From the NCBI RefSeq assembly GCF_033001325.1, contig NZ_CP133111.1, forward strand, positions 310,001-374,000: 64,000 nt of DNA, in the 5' to 3' direction. Made by a program: the position numbers and the translations under genes. The first letter of the stretch is position 1; each line of letters opens with the position of its first letter. The notes beneath the pieces were generated by a model that ran no database searches, was not told the DNA's origin, and worked only from the letters and a program-made list of their open reading frames with translations. Origin of the DNA: Rhodopseudomonas sp. BAL398 (GTDB lineage: Bacteria > Pseudomonadota > Alphaproteobacteria > Rhizobiales > Xanthobacteraceae). Of the stretch, positions 46,375-56,008 are shown piece after piece.

Positions 46375-46521
46375 GTCATTCCGGGGCGCGCGCAGCATCG
46401 CTGCGCGCGAACCCGGAATCTCGCTTCAACGCACGGCCTTGTCGCAAGGTTCCGGGTTCGCTCGCCCATAGCGCGTCGAAGACGCGCATCAACGCTCTGC
46501 GGGCTCGCGCCCCGGAATGAC
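46375..46521. repeat. Palindromic intergenic repeat (GTCATTCCGGGGCGCG type)
   Basis: Ends GTCATTCCGGGGCGCG and CGCGCCCCGGAATGAC are exact reverse complements. Inner hairpins include GCGCGCAGCATCGCTGCGCGC and AACCCGGAA...TTCCGGGTT. A second repeat family, unrelated to R1-R7, placed between convergent MFS and MoxR genes. Confidence 0.9.
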
Positions 46522-46562
46522 CGCGAGCTCGACGAGGCGGATCAAGTCACAAGATAGCCGCG

Positions 46563-47405
46563 CTACACTTCCCGTCGGCTCAAAAATGCCAGCCGTTCGA
46601 ACAGATGCACGTCCTGCTCGTTCTTCAAGAGGGCGCCGTGCAGCGGCGGGATCAGCTTGCGCGGGTCGCGTTCGCGCAGCGTCTCCGGGGTCATTTCCTC
46701 GTTGAGCAGCAGCTTCAGCCAGTCCAGCAATTCGGAGGTCGATGGCTTCTTCTTCAGGCCGGGGACCTCGCGGACCTCGAAAAAGATCTTCATCGCTTCG
46801 GCGACCAGGCGCTGCTTGATGCCGGGGAAATGCACCTCGACGATCTTCTGCATCGTCTCCTGATCGGGAAACTTGATGTAGTGGAAGAAGCAGCGGCGCA
46901 GGAACGCGTCCGGCAATTCCTTCTCGTTGTTCGAGGTGATCATCACGATCGGGCGCTTGTCGGCCTTGATGGTCTCGCCGGTCTCGTAGACGTGGAATTC
47001 CATGCGGTCGAGTTCGAGCAACAGATCGTTGGGAAATTCGATGTCGGCCTTGTCGATCTCGTCGATCAGCAGCACCGGGCGGCCCTCATGGCTGAAGGCC
47101 TCCCACAATTTGCCGCGCTTGATGTAGTTCTTGATGTCGGAGACCCGCGCGTCGCCGAGCTGGCTGTCACGCAGCCGGCTCACCGCGTCATATTCGTACA
47201 GGCCCTGTTGCGCCTTGGTGGTGGATTTGATGTGCCAGGTCAGCAGCGGCGAGCCGAGCGCCTTGGCGACTTCCTCGGCCAGCACGGTCTTGCCGGTGCC
47301 GGGCTCGCCCTTCACCAGCAGCGGGCGCTCCAGCACGATCGCGGCGTTGACGGCGATCTTGAGGTCATCGGTCGCGACGTAGTCCTTGGTGCCGGTGAAT
47401 TTCAT
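46563..47405 (-). CDS. MoxR-type AAA+ ATPase
   Basis: 280 aa. Walker A GEPGTGKT (33-40), Walker B VLLIDEIDKADIEFPNDLLL, sensor 1 VMITSNNEKELPDAFLRRCF, and a C-terminal lid. MoxR AAA+ proteins act as chaperones that insert cofactors or activate partners carrying VWA domains. The cognate VWA protein is likely the CoxE-like gene at 47941. They are divergent here with a small membrane-protein gene in between, rather than in the usual MoxR-VWA operon. Full length for the APE2220/CoxD-like subfamily. Confidence 0.92.
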   Translation of the reverse strand: MKFTGTKDYVATDDLKIAVNAAIVLERPLLVKGEPGTGKTVLAEEVAKALGSPLLTWHIKSTTKAQQGLYEYDAVSRLRDSQLGDARVSDIKNYIKRGKLWEAFSHEGRPVLLIDEIDKADIEFPNDLLLELDRMEFHVYETGETIKADKRPIVMITSNNEKELPDAFLRRCFFHYIKFPDQETMQKIVEVHFPGIKQRLVAEAMKIFFEVREVPGLKKKPSTSELLDWLKLLLNEEMTPETLRERDPRKLIPPLHGALLKNEQDVHLFERLAFLSRREV

Positions 47406-47513
47406 CCGAAGTCTGTCCTGTTTCTTTGGGAGCGGTTGCTGCGCGCTTTTGGATTTTTGGATTAGAATTTTGGATCGGCGCGGCCGCCGGGCGGCAGCCG
47501 CGCCGGAGCATGT

Positions 47514-47768
47514 CTAGGCCCGGCGGATCACCGACAGGATGACCAGCACCACGACGGCGCCGATCGCCGAATTGATGATGGCGCGGCCGATGCCGGAGCC
47601 GAGATTGACGCCGAGAAACGGCAGCAGCCAGCCCGCCACCACGGCGCCGATAATGCCGATCACGATATTGCCGAGCAGGCCGAAGCCGCCGCCGCGCACG
47701 ATCAACCCCGCGAGCCAGCCCGCGATCGCGCCGACCAGCAGCCAGACCAGAATCGAATTGATACCCAT
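47514..47768 (-). CDS. GlsB/YeaQ/YmgE-family stress membrane protein
   Basis: 84 aa, three hydrophobic segments rich in Gly: ILVWLLVGAIAGWLAGLIVR, GLLGNIVIGIIGAVVAGWLL, IINSAIGAVVVLVILSVIRR. This is the transglycosylase-associated (YeaQ/YmgE) family, small inner-membrane proteins induced in stationary phase or stress; no mechanism is established. ATG 47768 was chosen over the TTG at 47780 since MGINSILVW matches the family N-terminus. Confidence 0.9.
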   Translation of the reverse strand: MGINSILVWLLVGAIAGWLAGLIVRGGGFGLLGNIVIGIIGAVVAGWLLPFLGVNLGSGIGRAIINSAIGAVVVLVILSVIRRA

Positions 47769-47940
47769 GAGGTTCCCCAAATTAAGCGCAGTCCGCGCAT
47801 ATCGACGGCAACTCTAGTTGAAAAACCACCCAGGTCTAGGCGGTCGGGGCGGAATTCGCCGCGGCGCGAGATGATCAACTCCGCACTGCGGAATATCTCT
47901 GACACTTGACGAATGCGCGCGTCCGGGCAACGTTGAAGCC

Positions 47941-49116
47941 ATGTTCCTGCAATTTTTCACATCGCTGCGCGACGCCCAGGTGCCGGTCACCTTGCGTGAA
48001 TATCTGACGCTGATGGAGGCGCTCGACGCCGACCTCGCCGGACAGTCGGTCGAGAATTTCTACTATTTGTCGCGCGCCGCCCTGGTCAAGGACGAGCGCA
48101 ATCTCGACAAGTTCGACCGCGTGTTCGGCACCGTGTTCAAGGGGCTGGAAAGCCTGCTCGAGGGCATGGAGAAGGCGGAGATTCCGGCCGAATGGCTGAA
48201 AAAGCTGGCGGAGAAATATCTCACCGAGGAAGAAAAGAAGCAGATCGAGGCGATGGGCTGGGACAAGCTCATGGAGACGCTGCGCGAACGCCTGAAGGAA
48301 CAGAAGGAACGCCACCAGGGCGGCAATAAATGGATCGGCACCGCCGGCACCTCGCCATTCGGCGCCGAGGGCTACAACCCGGAAGGCGTCCGGATCGGCC
48401 AGGACAAGAGCCGGCACCAGCGCGCCGTCAAGGTCTGGGACAAGCGCGAATTCAAGGATCTCGACGGCAATGTCGAGCTCGGCATCCGCAACATCAAGGT
48501 GGCGCTGCGGCGCCTGCGCAAATTCGCCCGCACCGGCGCGCCGGACGAACTCGATCTCGACACCACGATCAAGGAGACCGCCAATCACGGCTATCTCGAC
48601 GTCCACATGCGCCCGGAGCGGCGCAACGCCGTCAAGGTGCTGGTGTTCTTCGATATCGGCGGCTCGATGGATTCCCACGTCGCCCAGGTCGAGGAATTGT
48701 TCTCGGCGGCGAAGACCGAATTCAAGCACATGGAATATTTCTACTTCCACAATTGCCTCTATGAGGGCGTGTGGAAGCAGAACCGCCGCCGCTTCACCGA
48801 TCGGACCCCGACCTGGGACGTGCTGCATAAATTTCCGCACGACTACAAAGTCGTGTTTGTCGGCGACGCCTCGATGAGCCCCTACGAAATCATGGTGCCG
48901 GGCGGCTCGGTCGAACACGTCAATGAGGAGGCCGGATCGGTCTGGCTGGAACGGGTGACGCAGACCTATCCGCACGCGGTGTGGCTCAATCCGGTGGCGC
49001 AGCGGCACTGGGACTATTCGGAGAGCACCACCTTGATCCGCCGACTGTTCTCCGAGCGCATGTTCCCGCTGACGCTGGAAGGTCTCGAAGGCGCGATGAA
49101 GGAATTGGTGCGGTAA
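47941..49116 (+). CDS. CoxE-like VWA-domain protein
   Basis: 391 aa. N-terminal helical region (MFLQFFTSLRDAQVPVTLRE, NFYYLSRAALVKDERNLDKF) typical of CoxE-like proteins, a charged middle part, and a C-terminal VWA domain whose MIDAS motif VLVFFDIGGSMDS (Asp238, Ser242) deviates from DxSxS by having Gly at the third position. Later VVFVGDASMSPYEIMVPGGS completes the site. In carboxydotrophs CoxD/CoxE mature the Mo-Cu active site, but no CO dehydrogenase genes are in this window, so the client is unknown. Expected to work with the MoxR protein. Confidence 0.88.
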   Translation: MFLQFFTSLRDAQVPVTLREYLTLMEALDADLAGQSVENFYYLSRAALVKDERNLDKFDRVFGTVFKGLESLLEGMEKAEIPAEWLKKLAEKYLTEEEKKQIEAMGWDKLMETLRERLKEQKERHQGGNKWIGTAGTSPFGAEGYNPEGVRIGQDKSRHQRAVKVWDKREFKDLDGNVELGIRNIKVALRRLRKFARTGAPDELDLDTTIKETANHGYLDVHMRPERRNAVKVLVFFDIGGSMDSHVAQVEELFSAAKTEFKHMEYFYFHNCLYEGVWKQNRRRFTDRTPTWDVLHKFPHDYKVVFVGDASMSPYEIMVPGGSVEHVNEEAGSVWLERVTQTYPHAVWLNPVAQRHWDYSESTTLIRRLFSERMFPLTLEGLEGAMKELVR

Positions 49117-49160
49117 CTTGCGTGAGAAATGAAAACAGGAAGCGACACGAGTGAAGCCTT

Positions 49161-49266
49161 CACCTCTCCCTTTGGGAGAGGTCGGCGCGAAGCGCCGGGT
49201 GAGGGGTTGCGACCTAACGATAGACCGTAACCCCTCACCCCAACCCTCTCCCAACGGGAGAGGGGG
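49161..49266. repeat. Multi-hairpin intergenic repeat (CCTCTCCC...GGGAGAGG type)
   Basis: Four nested or adjacent dyads: CTCTCCC-TTT-GGGAGAG, GGCGC-GAA-GCGCC, GTGAGGGGTT...AACCCCTCAC, and CCCTCTCCC-AAC-GGGAGAGGG. A repeat of this shape is widespread in proteobacteria. Placed between the VWA and rhodanese genes on the same strand. Confidence 0.9.
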
Positions 49267-49318
49267 CGCGCTGCCGGTGTGGCCAATTCATCGGGACAAA
49301 CAAACCAAGGTTCAAACA

Positions 49319-49744
49319 ATGCCCCAGCAAATCACCCGCGGCATCAAGGCGCTGCTCGACGAGGCCAATGCGCAAATCGAGACGCTCAGCGTCAAGGACG
49401 CGATCGCGATCCATCAGGCCGGTGCTGACGCAGACGTGGTGATCGTCGACATCCGGGATCCGCGCGAGGTCGAGCGCGACGGGCGGATTCCCGGGGCGTT
49501 TTCCTGCACCCGCGGCATGCTGGAATTCTGGATCGATCCGGAAAGTCCCTATGCCAAGCCGGTGTTTCAGGCCGACAAGAAATTCGTGTTCTTCTGCGCC
49601 GGCGGCCTGCGCTCGGCGCTGGCGGCGAAGACCGCGCAGGACATGGGGTTGAAGCCGGTGGCGCATATCGAGGGCGGTTTCGCCGCCTGGCGCGACGCCG
49701 GCGGCCCGGTCGAGGCCTTTGTGCCGAAACATCCGAAGGGCTAA
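49319..49744 (+). CDS. Rhodanese-like domain protein
   Basis: 141 aa, single rhodanese domain: VVIVDIRDPREVERDGRIPG, the active-site loop FFCAGGLRSALAAKTAQDMG with Cys93, and VAHIEGGFAAWRDAGGPVEA. Sulfur transfer through a Cys persulfide; partner unknown. I chose ATG 49319 because upstream in-frame sequence is the multi-hairpin repeat. It lies 116 bases before a two-domain sulfurtransferase, so both may serve sulfur relay. Confidence 0.9.
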   Translation: MPQQITRGIKALLDEANAQIETLSVKDAIAIHQAGADADVVIVDIRDPREVERDGRIPGAFSCTRGMLEFWIDPESPYAKPVFQADKKFVFFCAGGLRSALAAKTAQDMGLKPVAHIEGGFAAWRDAGGPVEAFVPKHPKG

Positions 49745-49860
49745 CACACGGCGTCGCCGGCGGGCTTGACCCGCCTGCCGATCATCTTTGAAACAGGATG
49801 CGTCGCCGGACTCCTTCCGGCACGACGCCTTTGACCGCGGCAATGCCTAAGGACCTCACC

Positions 49861-50718
49861 ATGACATCGCAAGACGATCCGCTGGTTTCCACCGACTGGC
49901 TCGCCGCCCATCTGGATGATCCCAAGGTCAAGATCATCGACGCCTCGTTCAAGATGCCGGGCGTCCTGCCGCTGCCGATCGACGATTATCTGGCCGCGCA
50001 TATTCCGGGGGCGGCGTTGTTCGACGTCGACGCGGTGTCGGATCATGGCTCGCCATTGCCGCATATGTATCCCGATGCCCGCCAGTTCGCCCGCGATGTC
50101 GAAGCGCTGGGCATCTCCTCCGGCGATATTGTGGTGGCCTATGATTCCGGCAGCTGGGTCGCCGCGCCGCGCGCCTGGTGGATGTTCCTGTCGTTCGGCT
50201 ACGCCAATATCCGGGTGCTGGACGGCGGCTTGAAGAAATGGCGGGCCGAGGGCCGCGCCACCGAATCCGGCAAGGTGTCGCCGACGCCGGGGCGGTTCAG
50301 CGCGACACTCGATCCCGGCTTTGTCCGCAGCCAGGCGCAGCTGGTGGCCAATCTGCAGTCGGGGATCGAACAGGTGATCGACGCCCGCGCCGCCAATCGC
50401 TTCGAGGGCAGCGTCGCCGAGCCGCGACCGGGGCTGCGCGCCGGCCACATTCCGGGCAGCCGCAACCTGCCTTACAATGAGTTGATCGATCCGGTCAGCG
50501 GCGCCATGAAGCCGCTGGACGCATTGCGTCAGGCGTTCGAGGCCGCGGGCCTGGATCTGGCGCGGCCGATCGTCACCAGCTGCGGTTCCGGCGTCTCGGC
50601 GGCGGTGCTGACGCTGGCGCTGGTCCGGCTCGGGGTGCGCGGCTCGGCGCTCTATGATGGGTCGTGGTCGGAATGGGGCCTGCTCGACGGCCCGCCGGTG
50701 GCAACCGGCCCGGCCTGA
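49861..50718 (+). CDS. sseA: 3-mercaptopyruvate sulfurtransferase (two rhodanese domains)
   Basis: Transfers sulfur from 3-mercaptopyruvate to an acceptor. 285 aa from MTSQDDPLVSTDWLAAHLDD, preceded by AAGGA. The inactive N-terminal rhodanese domain has FDVDAVSDHGSPLPHMYPDA, a family hallmark. The active C-terminal domain has Cys241 in IVTSCGSGVSAAVLTLAL; CGSGV is the mercaptopyruvate-specific loop as opposed to CRKGVT of thiosulfate enzymes. DGSWSEWG near the end is also typical. Confidence 0.94.
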   Translation: MTSQDDPLVSTDWLAAHLDDPKVKIIDASFKMPGVLPLPIDDYLAAHIPGAALFDVDAVSDHGSPLPHMYPDARQFARDVEALGISSGDIVVAYDSGSWVAAPRAWWMFLSFGYANIRVLDGGLKKWRAEGRATESGKVSPTPGRFSATLDPGFVRSQAQLVANLQSGIEQVIDARAANRFEGSVAEPRPGLRAGHIPGSRNLPYNELIDPVSGAMKPLDALRQAFEAAGLDLARPIVTSCGSGVSAAVLTLALVRLGVRGSALYDGSWSEWGLLDGPPVATGPA

Positions 50719-50725
50719 GCGCGGA

Positions 50726-51751
50726 TCAGCCTGGCGGTAGGCCGAACGGATTTGAAATTGGCGCCTGCGCGGCGGCGGGACGCACGCTGCGCGTCCGGGT
50801 GACGCGACGTCGGGGTTTTGTGGCGCGCCGCGCCCGCTTTGATTTTTTAACGACGGGCTTGATGACCGGCTTGGCCGCGACTGCGGTGCTCGCGGTTTCG
50901 CTGCTGGACGCCACCTGGGCTGATGCCGATGGCCGCGCGGAGGGCGCGGCAACCGGCGTCGGAATCGCCGCGGGCGGTTCGATCGGACTGGGCTGCGCGG
51001 TCTCGGGGGCGGCAGCGACGGCGGTTGCTGCAGGCGGGGCCGGGGGAACCGATGCCGCCGCATGGTCGGTCTGAATTTGCGGATCGGGCTGCGTCGGCAG
51101 CGCGGATTGCGCCGGTTCCGGCGCGGCCGTTTCGGGTTTTGTCGGCCCTGAAGGAGCTGCCGCTTCGATTGCCGGTCCCGGCGATTCGCTGGGCGCGGCT
51201 TCGGATTGCACCGGGGCCGGCGGTCCCATCGCGGCCAATTCCGGCGTGTTCGGCGCGGTCGTCACCAGCGCCGAATTGGCTTGTTGCGACGCCTCCGGCT
51301 CGGGCGTGACCGCCGCGATGGCGGGTTCGGAGATGGCCGGGCTTGGGGCGTCGGGCGTGACGTCGGCCGGCTGTGCAGCCTGGGAGTCGTGGAGCGCAGC
51401 GGAATGCTCTGCGGGTGACGGTTGCGCGGGAGCGGGGAGGCTGGTCGTCTCGGCTGGCGCGACCGGCTCTGGCTGGGCCGCGGCTGGCGGCGTCGGCGCG
51501 GTTGATTCCACGGCCGGCGGAGTGTCGACCCGCAGCATGCTCAGCGTCGGCGCAAGGGTCTGGTTCTGCCGGGCGAACAGGGCGGTCGGCGCCGCGCGCA
51601 TCGCGGGAAGGTTAACGAATTGCTCATGCGCCGCGCGCAGCAGGGCCGCGGCGCCAAGGCCAAACACAAGCATCGAGACCGACAGGACGATGGCAGCGAA
51701 CAAAAACCGGAATCCGGGAAGCATCGGCAGTATTCCAACTTCGCTGGACAT
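50726..51751 (-). CDS. Membrane-anchored Pro/Ala-rich protein, basic C-terminus
   Basis: 341 aa from MSSEVGILPMLPGFRFLFAA. One N-terminal membrane segment (FLFAAIVLSVSMLVFGLGAA), a short conserved-looking part AHEQFVNLPAMRAAPTALFA, then about 210 residues dominated by Pro, Ala, Glu and Ser. A Lys/Arg-rich stretch VKKSKRARRATKPRRRVTRT follows before the end. TonB-like architecture, but no TonB C-terminal domain. I recall anchored proteins of this composition in Bradyrhizobium-type genomes with no known role. Its third-position GC bias and length support coding. Convergent with sseA, 7 bases apart. Confidence 0.7.
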   Translation of the reverse strand: MSSEVGILPMLPGFRFLFAAIVLSVSMLVFGLGAAALLRAAHEQFVNLPAMRAAPTALFARQNQTLAPTLSMLRVDTPPAVESTAPTPPAAAQPEPVAPAETTSLPAPAQPSPAEHSAALHDSQAAQPADVTPDAPSPAISEPAIAAVTPEPEASQQANSALVTTAPNTPELAAMGPPAPVQSEAAPSESPGPAIEAAAPSGPTKPETAAPEPAQSALPTQPDPQIQTDHAAASVPPAPPAATAVAAAPETAQPSPIEPPAAIPTPVAAPSARPSASAQVASSSETASTAVAAKPVIKPVVKKSKRARRATKPRRRVTRTRSVRPAAAQAPISNPFGLPPG

Positions 51752-52200
51752 CACGAAGCGTCTTGAGCAACGAAAACGCGGTGACAATACTGAAGCGCAC
51801 CCAACGGCAGCCGAGACGCAGCAAGGTGCCGCGAATCAGTCAATTCGAGGATAGCGCAACGACTCACGCTCGCTTGCGAAAAATTGCCGCGGGTTTTCGA
51901 TGAATAACGCGGCAAAGCCTTGCGATCGGCGCGTGGTGTGACGCGAAGCGGTGCGAAAACCTTAGCAACGTGCCAGAATGCCGGATCGCGCCGGCTGACC
52001 TGGATGTTTGTAACAGGCGGGCAGGCGGATCGAATCGGGACGGCGGGGTGTGGCCTATTTGGCGCAACCGAAGCGAAACGGGCTCCGCCCGCCGATTTGA
52101 TCCGATTTTGACGCGATTGCGCCGCGAGCGTCTTGAATGTGCCGCGATCGTCCGGCATCTCGTTAATGATCCGGTGTCGACTTGGGCTTATGATCGAATA
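51752..52200. other. Intergenic region between divergent genes
   Basis: 449 bases between the Pro/Ala-rich protein gene and the L,D-transpeptidase gene, necessarily holding both promoters. The sequence is less GC-biased than coding DNA. Open frames that cross it lack ribosome sites and family similarity. I recognise no repeat, RNA or operator. Confidence 0.5.
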
Positions 52201-53316
52201 ATGATGAATTCACGCATTTTAACGCTATTGGCGACCGTCGCGGCTGTGGCCGCAGGGATTTCTGCAGCTGCTGCGCAGGGTTATCCTGCGACGCCTGGCT
52301 CATACGCGACCGCGCCCGCGGCCTATCCGCCGGAATATGGTCGCGGCCCCGGCTCGATTCCCGACTTCGATGCGCTGGACGATGCTGACGCCACGCCAGG
52401 ACGCCCGCAAGGCACGGTGTCACTGTCGCCGCCGGGTCCGGTAATGTCGCCTGACGACCCGCGTTATGGCCGCCCGATGGCGTCGCCGCCGGTTTATTCC
52501 GACCGCGCCCCGCAGGGCCCGGTTATGTCGCCCGATGATCCGCGCTATGGCCGCCCGATGGCCGCGCCGTCGGTGATCTATTCGGATCGCGCGCCGGGTG
52601 ACGATGGTCGTGGTCCGCAACAAGCCCCGGGCTCCCAGCAAAGCACGACCGGGTCGCTGCAGCAGCCAATCGGCAGCGACGGCAGGCCCATGGTGATGTC
52701 GGCACTGCCGGCCGACGATCAGCCGGAGGCGGAAAGCAACGCCGATAAATTGGCGCCGAATCTGCGCCGGCAGGAAGTTTCGTTCGTCACCAAGGAGCCG
52801 GCCGGCACCATCGTTGTCGATACGGCGAACACCTATCTCTATTACATACTCGGCAATGGCCGGGCGATGCGTTACGGCGTCCGCGTCGGCCGCGACGGCT
52901 TTACCTGGAAGGGCGTCGAGAAGATCACCCGCAAGGCCGAATGGCCCGATTGGCACCCGCCGACCGAGATGATCGAGCGTCAGCCCTATCTGCCGCGCTT
53001 CATGGCCGGTGGCCCCGGCAATCCGCTCGGCGCCCGCGCGATGTATCTCGGCTCAACGGTGTACCGGATTCACGGCACCAACCAGCCCTCCACGATCGGA
53101 AAATTCGTATCCTCGGGCTGCATCGGAATGCTGAACGAGGACGTTTCCGACCTGTTCGAACGGGTCAAGGTCGGAACCCGCGTCGTGGTGTTGCCGGGCA
53201 CTCCGCCGGCCCAGACCACCACCGCCTCGGTTCAGCAGGTTCAGGGGCAGGGATCGGTTCCCGGCACCCAGCCGACCTCGGTTGCGCCGCTGCCGGCCCC
53301 GGTGACGATCCGCTGA
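52201..53316 (+). CDS. L,D-transpeptidase (YkuD/ErfK family)
   Basis: Forms 3-3 peptidoglycan cross-links or attaches proteins to peptidoglycan in the periplasm. 371 aa. Signal peptide ILTLLATVAAVAAGISAAAA-QG. A proline-rich linker contains two copies of a 27-residue unit (PVMSPDDPRYGRPM at 80-93 and 107-120). The YkuD domain (~200-335) has YRIHGTNQPSTIGKFVSSGC, catalytic His291 and Cys307, followed by IGM where most members have IRM. The C-terminal ~35 residues are Gln/Pro/Thr-rich. The start follows from ATAATGATG; the in-frame upstream extension is non-coding. Confidence 0.92.
   Translation: MMNSRILTLLATVAAVAAGISAAAAQGYPATPGSYATAPAAYPPEYGRGPGSIPDFDALDDADATPGRPQGTVSLSPPGPVMSPDDPRYGRPMASPPVYSDRAPQGPVMSPDDPRYGRPMAAPSVIYSDRAPGDDGRGPQQAPGSQQSTTGSLQQPIGSDGRPMVMSALPADDQPEAESNADKLAPNLRRQEVSFVTKEPAGTIVVDTANTYLYYILGNGRAMRYGVRVGRDGFTWKGVEKITRKAEWPDWHPPTEMIERQPYLPRFMAGGPGNPLGARAMYLGSTVYRIHGTNQPSTIGKFVSSGCIGMLNEDVSDLFERVKVGTRVVVLPGTPPAQTTTASVQQVQGQGSVPGTQPTSVAPLPAPVTIR
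52438..52599 (+). repeat. 81 bp tandem duplication inside the L,D-transpeptidase gene
   Basis: Two consecutive 81-base units encode the same 14-residue core PVMSPDDPRYGRPM plus a YSDRAP end. Many third positions differ between units (CCTGACGACCCGCGTTATGG versus CCCGATGATCCGCGCTATGG), so the duplication is old and kept at protein level. Confidence 0.85.
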
Positions 53317-53339
53317 TCCACCCACAACTTTGATCCACG

Positions 53340-53380
53340 CGCAAAGACGCCGCCATCCCCAGGATGGCGGCGTCTTTGCG
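53340..53380 (+). terminator. Strong hairpin after the L,D-transpeptidase gene
   Basis: Perfect 19-bp stem: CGCAAAGACGCCGCCATCC (53340-53358), loop CCA, and its exact complement ending TCTTTGCG at 53380. It begins 24 bases after the stop. The A-run and T-run in the stem base give terminator character in both directions. Confidence 0.85.
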
Positions 53381-53404
53381 TTAGGCTTTGCCGGAATTGA
53401 GGCT

Positions 53405-53508
53405 AAAGCAATTCCGGTCCTGATCGATCAGAATCGGGGCTCTGGATTGTTGTTTTGACGCGTTTTCTTCACGCGACCCGGTACCCACTTGGCTCGAAAA
53501 CGCTTTAA
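53405..53508. repeat. Dispersed repeat (TTGACGCGTTTTCTTCACGCG type)
   Basis: Contains the palindrome CTGATCGATCAG (53420-53431), CTCTGGATTGTTGTTTTGAC, and 8-bp arms GCGTTTTC (53460-53467) and GAAAACGC (53496-53503). I recall this exact sequence type as one of the commonest intergenic repeats in Bradyrhizobium and Rhodopseudomonas. It overlaps the stop codon of the small gene that follows on the minus strand. Confidence 0.75.
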
Positions 53509-53717
53509 GGCTGGCGCTTGCGCTTGCCGACGCCGTCGTGCTTGGCGTGCCACGCCGGACCGGGACCGCGCATGTAATGCTGCTCTGGGCGATAGGGATT
53601 GAACGCCGCGACGAAGAAGAGCCGCCAGAACTCGCGAATCTCCTGCGACACGCGCGGCCGCGCCTGCTGCTGCTCGTTGTTGGCGGGGGGATGGGCGGTC
53701 GAGGTCGCGGTAGCCAT
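53505..53717 (-). CDS. Small conserved protein, unknown function
   Basis: 70 aa from MATATSTAHPPANNEQQQAR. A polar N-terminus precedes the aromatic block IREFWRLFFVAAFNPYRPEQ and a basic end HYMRGPGPAWHAKHDGVGKR. The FW-RLFF segment may be an amphipathic membrane-associating helix. No family recognised. The stop lies in a dispersed repeat, so the C-terminal residues could be repeat-derived. The ATG at 53717 was preferred over an upstream TTG or GTG. Confidence 0.55.
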   Translation of the reverse strand: MATATSTAHPPANNEQQQARPRVSQEIREFWRLFFVAAFNPYRPEQHYMRGPGPAWHAKHDGVGKRKRQP

Positions 53718-53946
53718 GGCTTCTGCCGATTCCGATAGATGGTTTGGGCCGCGAAGGCTTTGCGGCACTTAATCAGTCTTCAATGAAGTGCTTAAGAACC
53801 GGTTTGAATTGCGGCGATCGGGCGCTCTGATGCCGATAGGCTGAACGATTGCTTAACGGTCGTTTGCTCGGGTTGCCCTTTGCCGGCCGCGTCGCTACAT
53901 CAGCAGCAACCCAATTTCCACACATCCGATGTTTCCAAGGATCACG

Positions 53947-55596
<1,650 letters not shown>

Positions 55597-55606
55597 GCCG
55601 AGCGCG

Positions 55607-56008
55607 CTACCCCGGCGCAATCAGTTCGACGTCGGGAAAGTAGCGCCGGTAGCGACCGGTGTCGCGGGTCAGGATCGGAACTTTCCCCGCGGCTGCGTGT
55701 GCTCCGATGAAGAAATCGGCGAGGATGCTGGTCCGAATGCCGCCGGATCGGCGATAGTCGTTGAATGTCTGGCCGGCGATGTAGAGGGCTGACTTGGGAA
55801 GCCATTCGAAGTGAAGGTCGAGCAAGTCGATCGCCGCATCGAGTTTCTGCTGGCTCGTATAGCGCGCGGATAGTTCGGCATAGACGATTTCGTTGATCAA
55901 CAGCAGTCCATGCAGCGACTGCTGTCGCAATGCTGCGGCCGACCACAACTGCCAATTTCGATCTGCCGACAAGATGTCGATCAGAATATTGGTGTCGACC
56001 AGCGTCAT
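55607..56008 (-). CDS. vapC: VapC-type PIN-domain toxin
   Basis: 133 aa ribonuclease toxin. PIN acidic residues: Asp in MTLVDTNILIDILS, Glu in LINEIVYAELSARY, Asp in TSILADFFIGAHAA, and the last in ILTRDTGRYRRYFPDVEL. It overlaps the antitoxin gene by 4 bases, antitoxin first, the classical arrangement. The target is likely tRNA or rRNA, not readable here. Confidence 0.92.
   Translation of the reverse strand: MTLVDTNILIDILSADRNWQLWSAAALRQQSLHGLLLINEIVYAELSARYTSQQKLDAAIDLLDLHFEWLPKSALYIAGQTFNDYRRSGGIRTSILADFFIGAHAAAGKVPILTRDTGRYRRYFPDVELIAPG

Noticed and set aside
47941-49116. CO dehydrogenase maturation locus (coxDE)
   Set aside because: MoxR and VWA proteins resemble CoxD/CoxE, but coxMSL and coxF/G are absent, so the specific assignment is unsupported.
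49319-50718. Tandem sulfurtransferases as a thiosulfate-oxidation cluster
   Set aside because: No sox, cysteine desulfurase or transport genes nearby, and CGSGV marks mercaptopyruvate chemistry, so only generic sulfur relay is supported.
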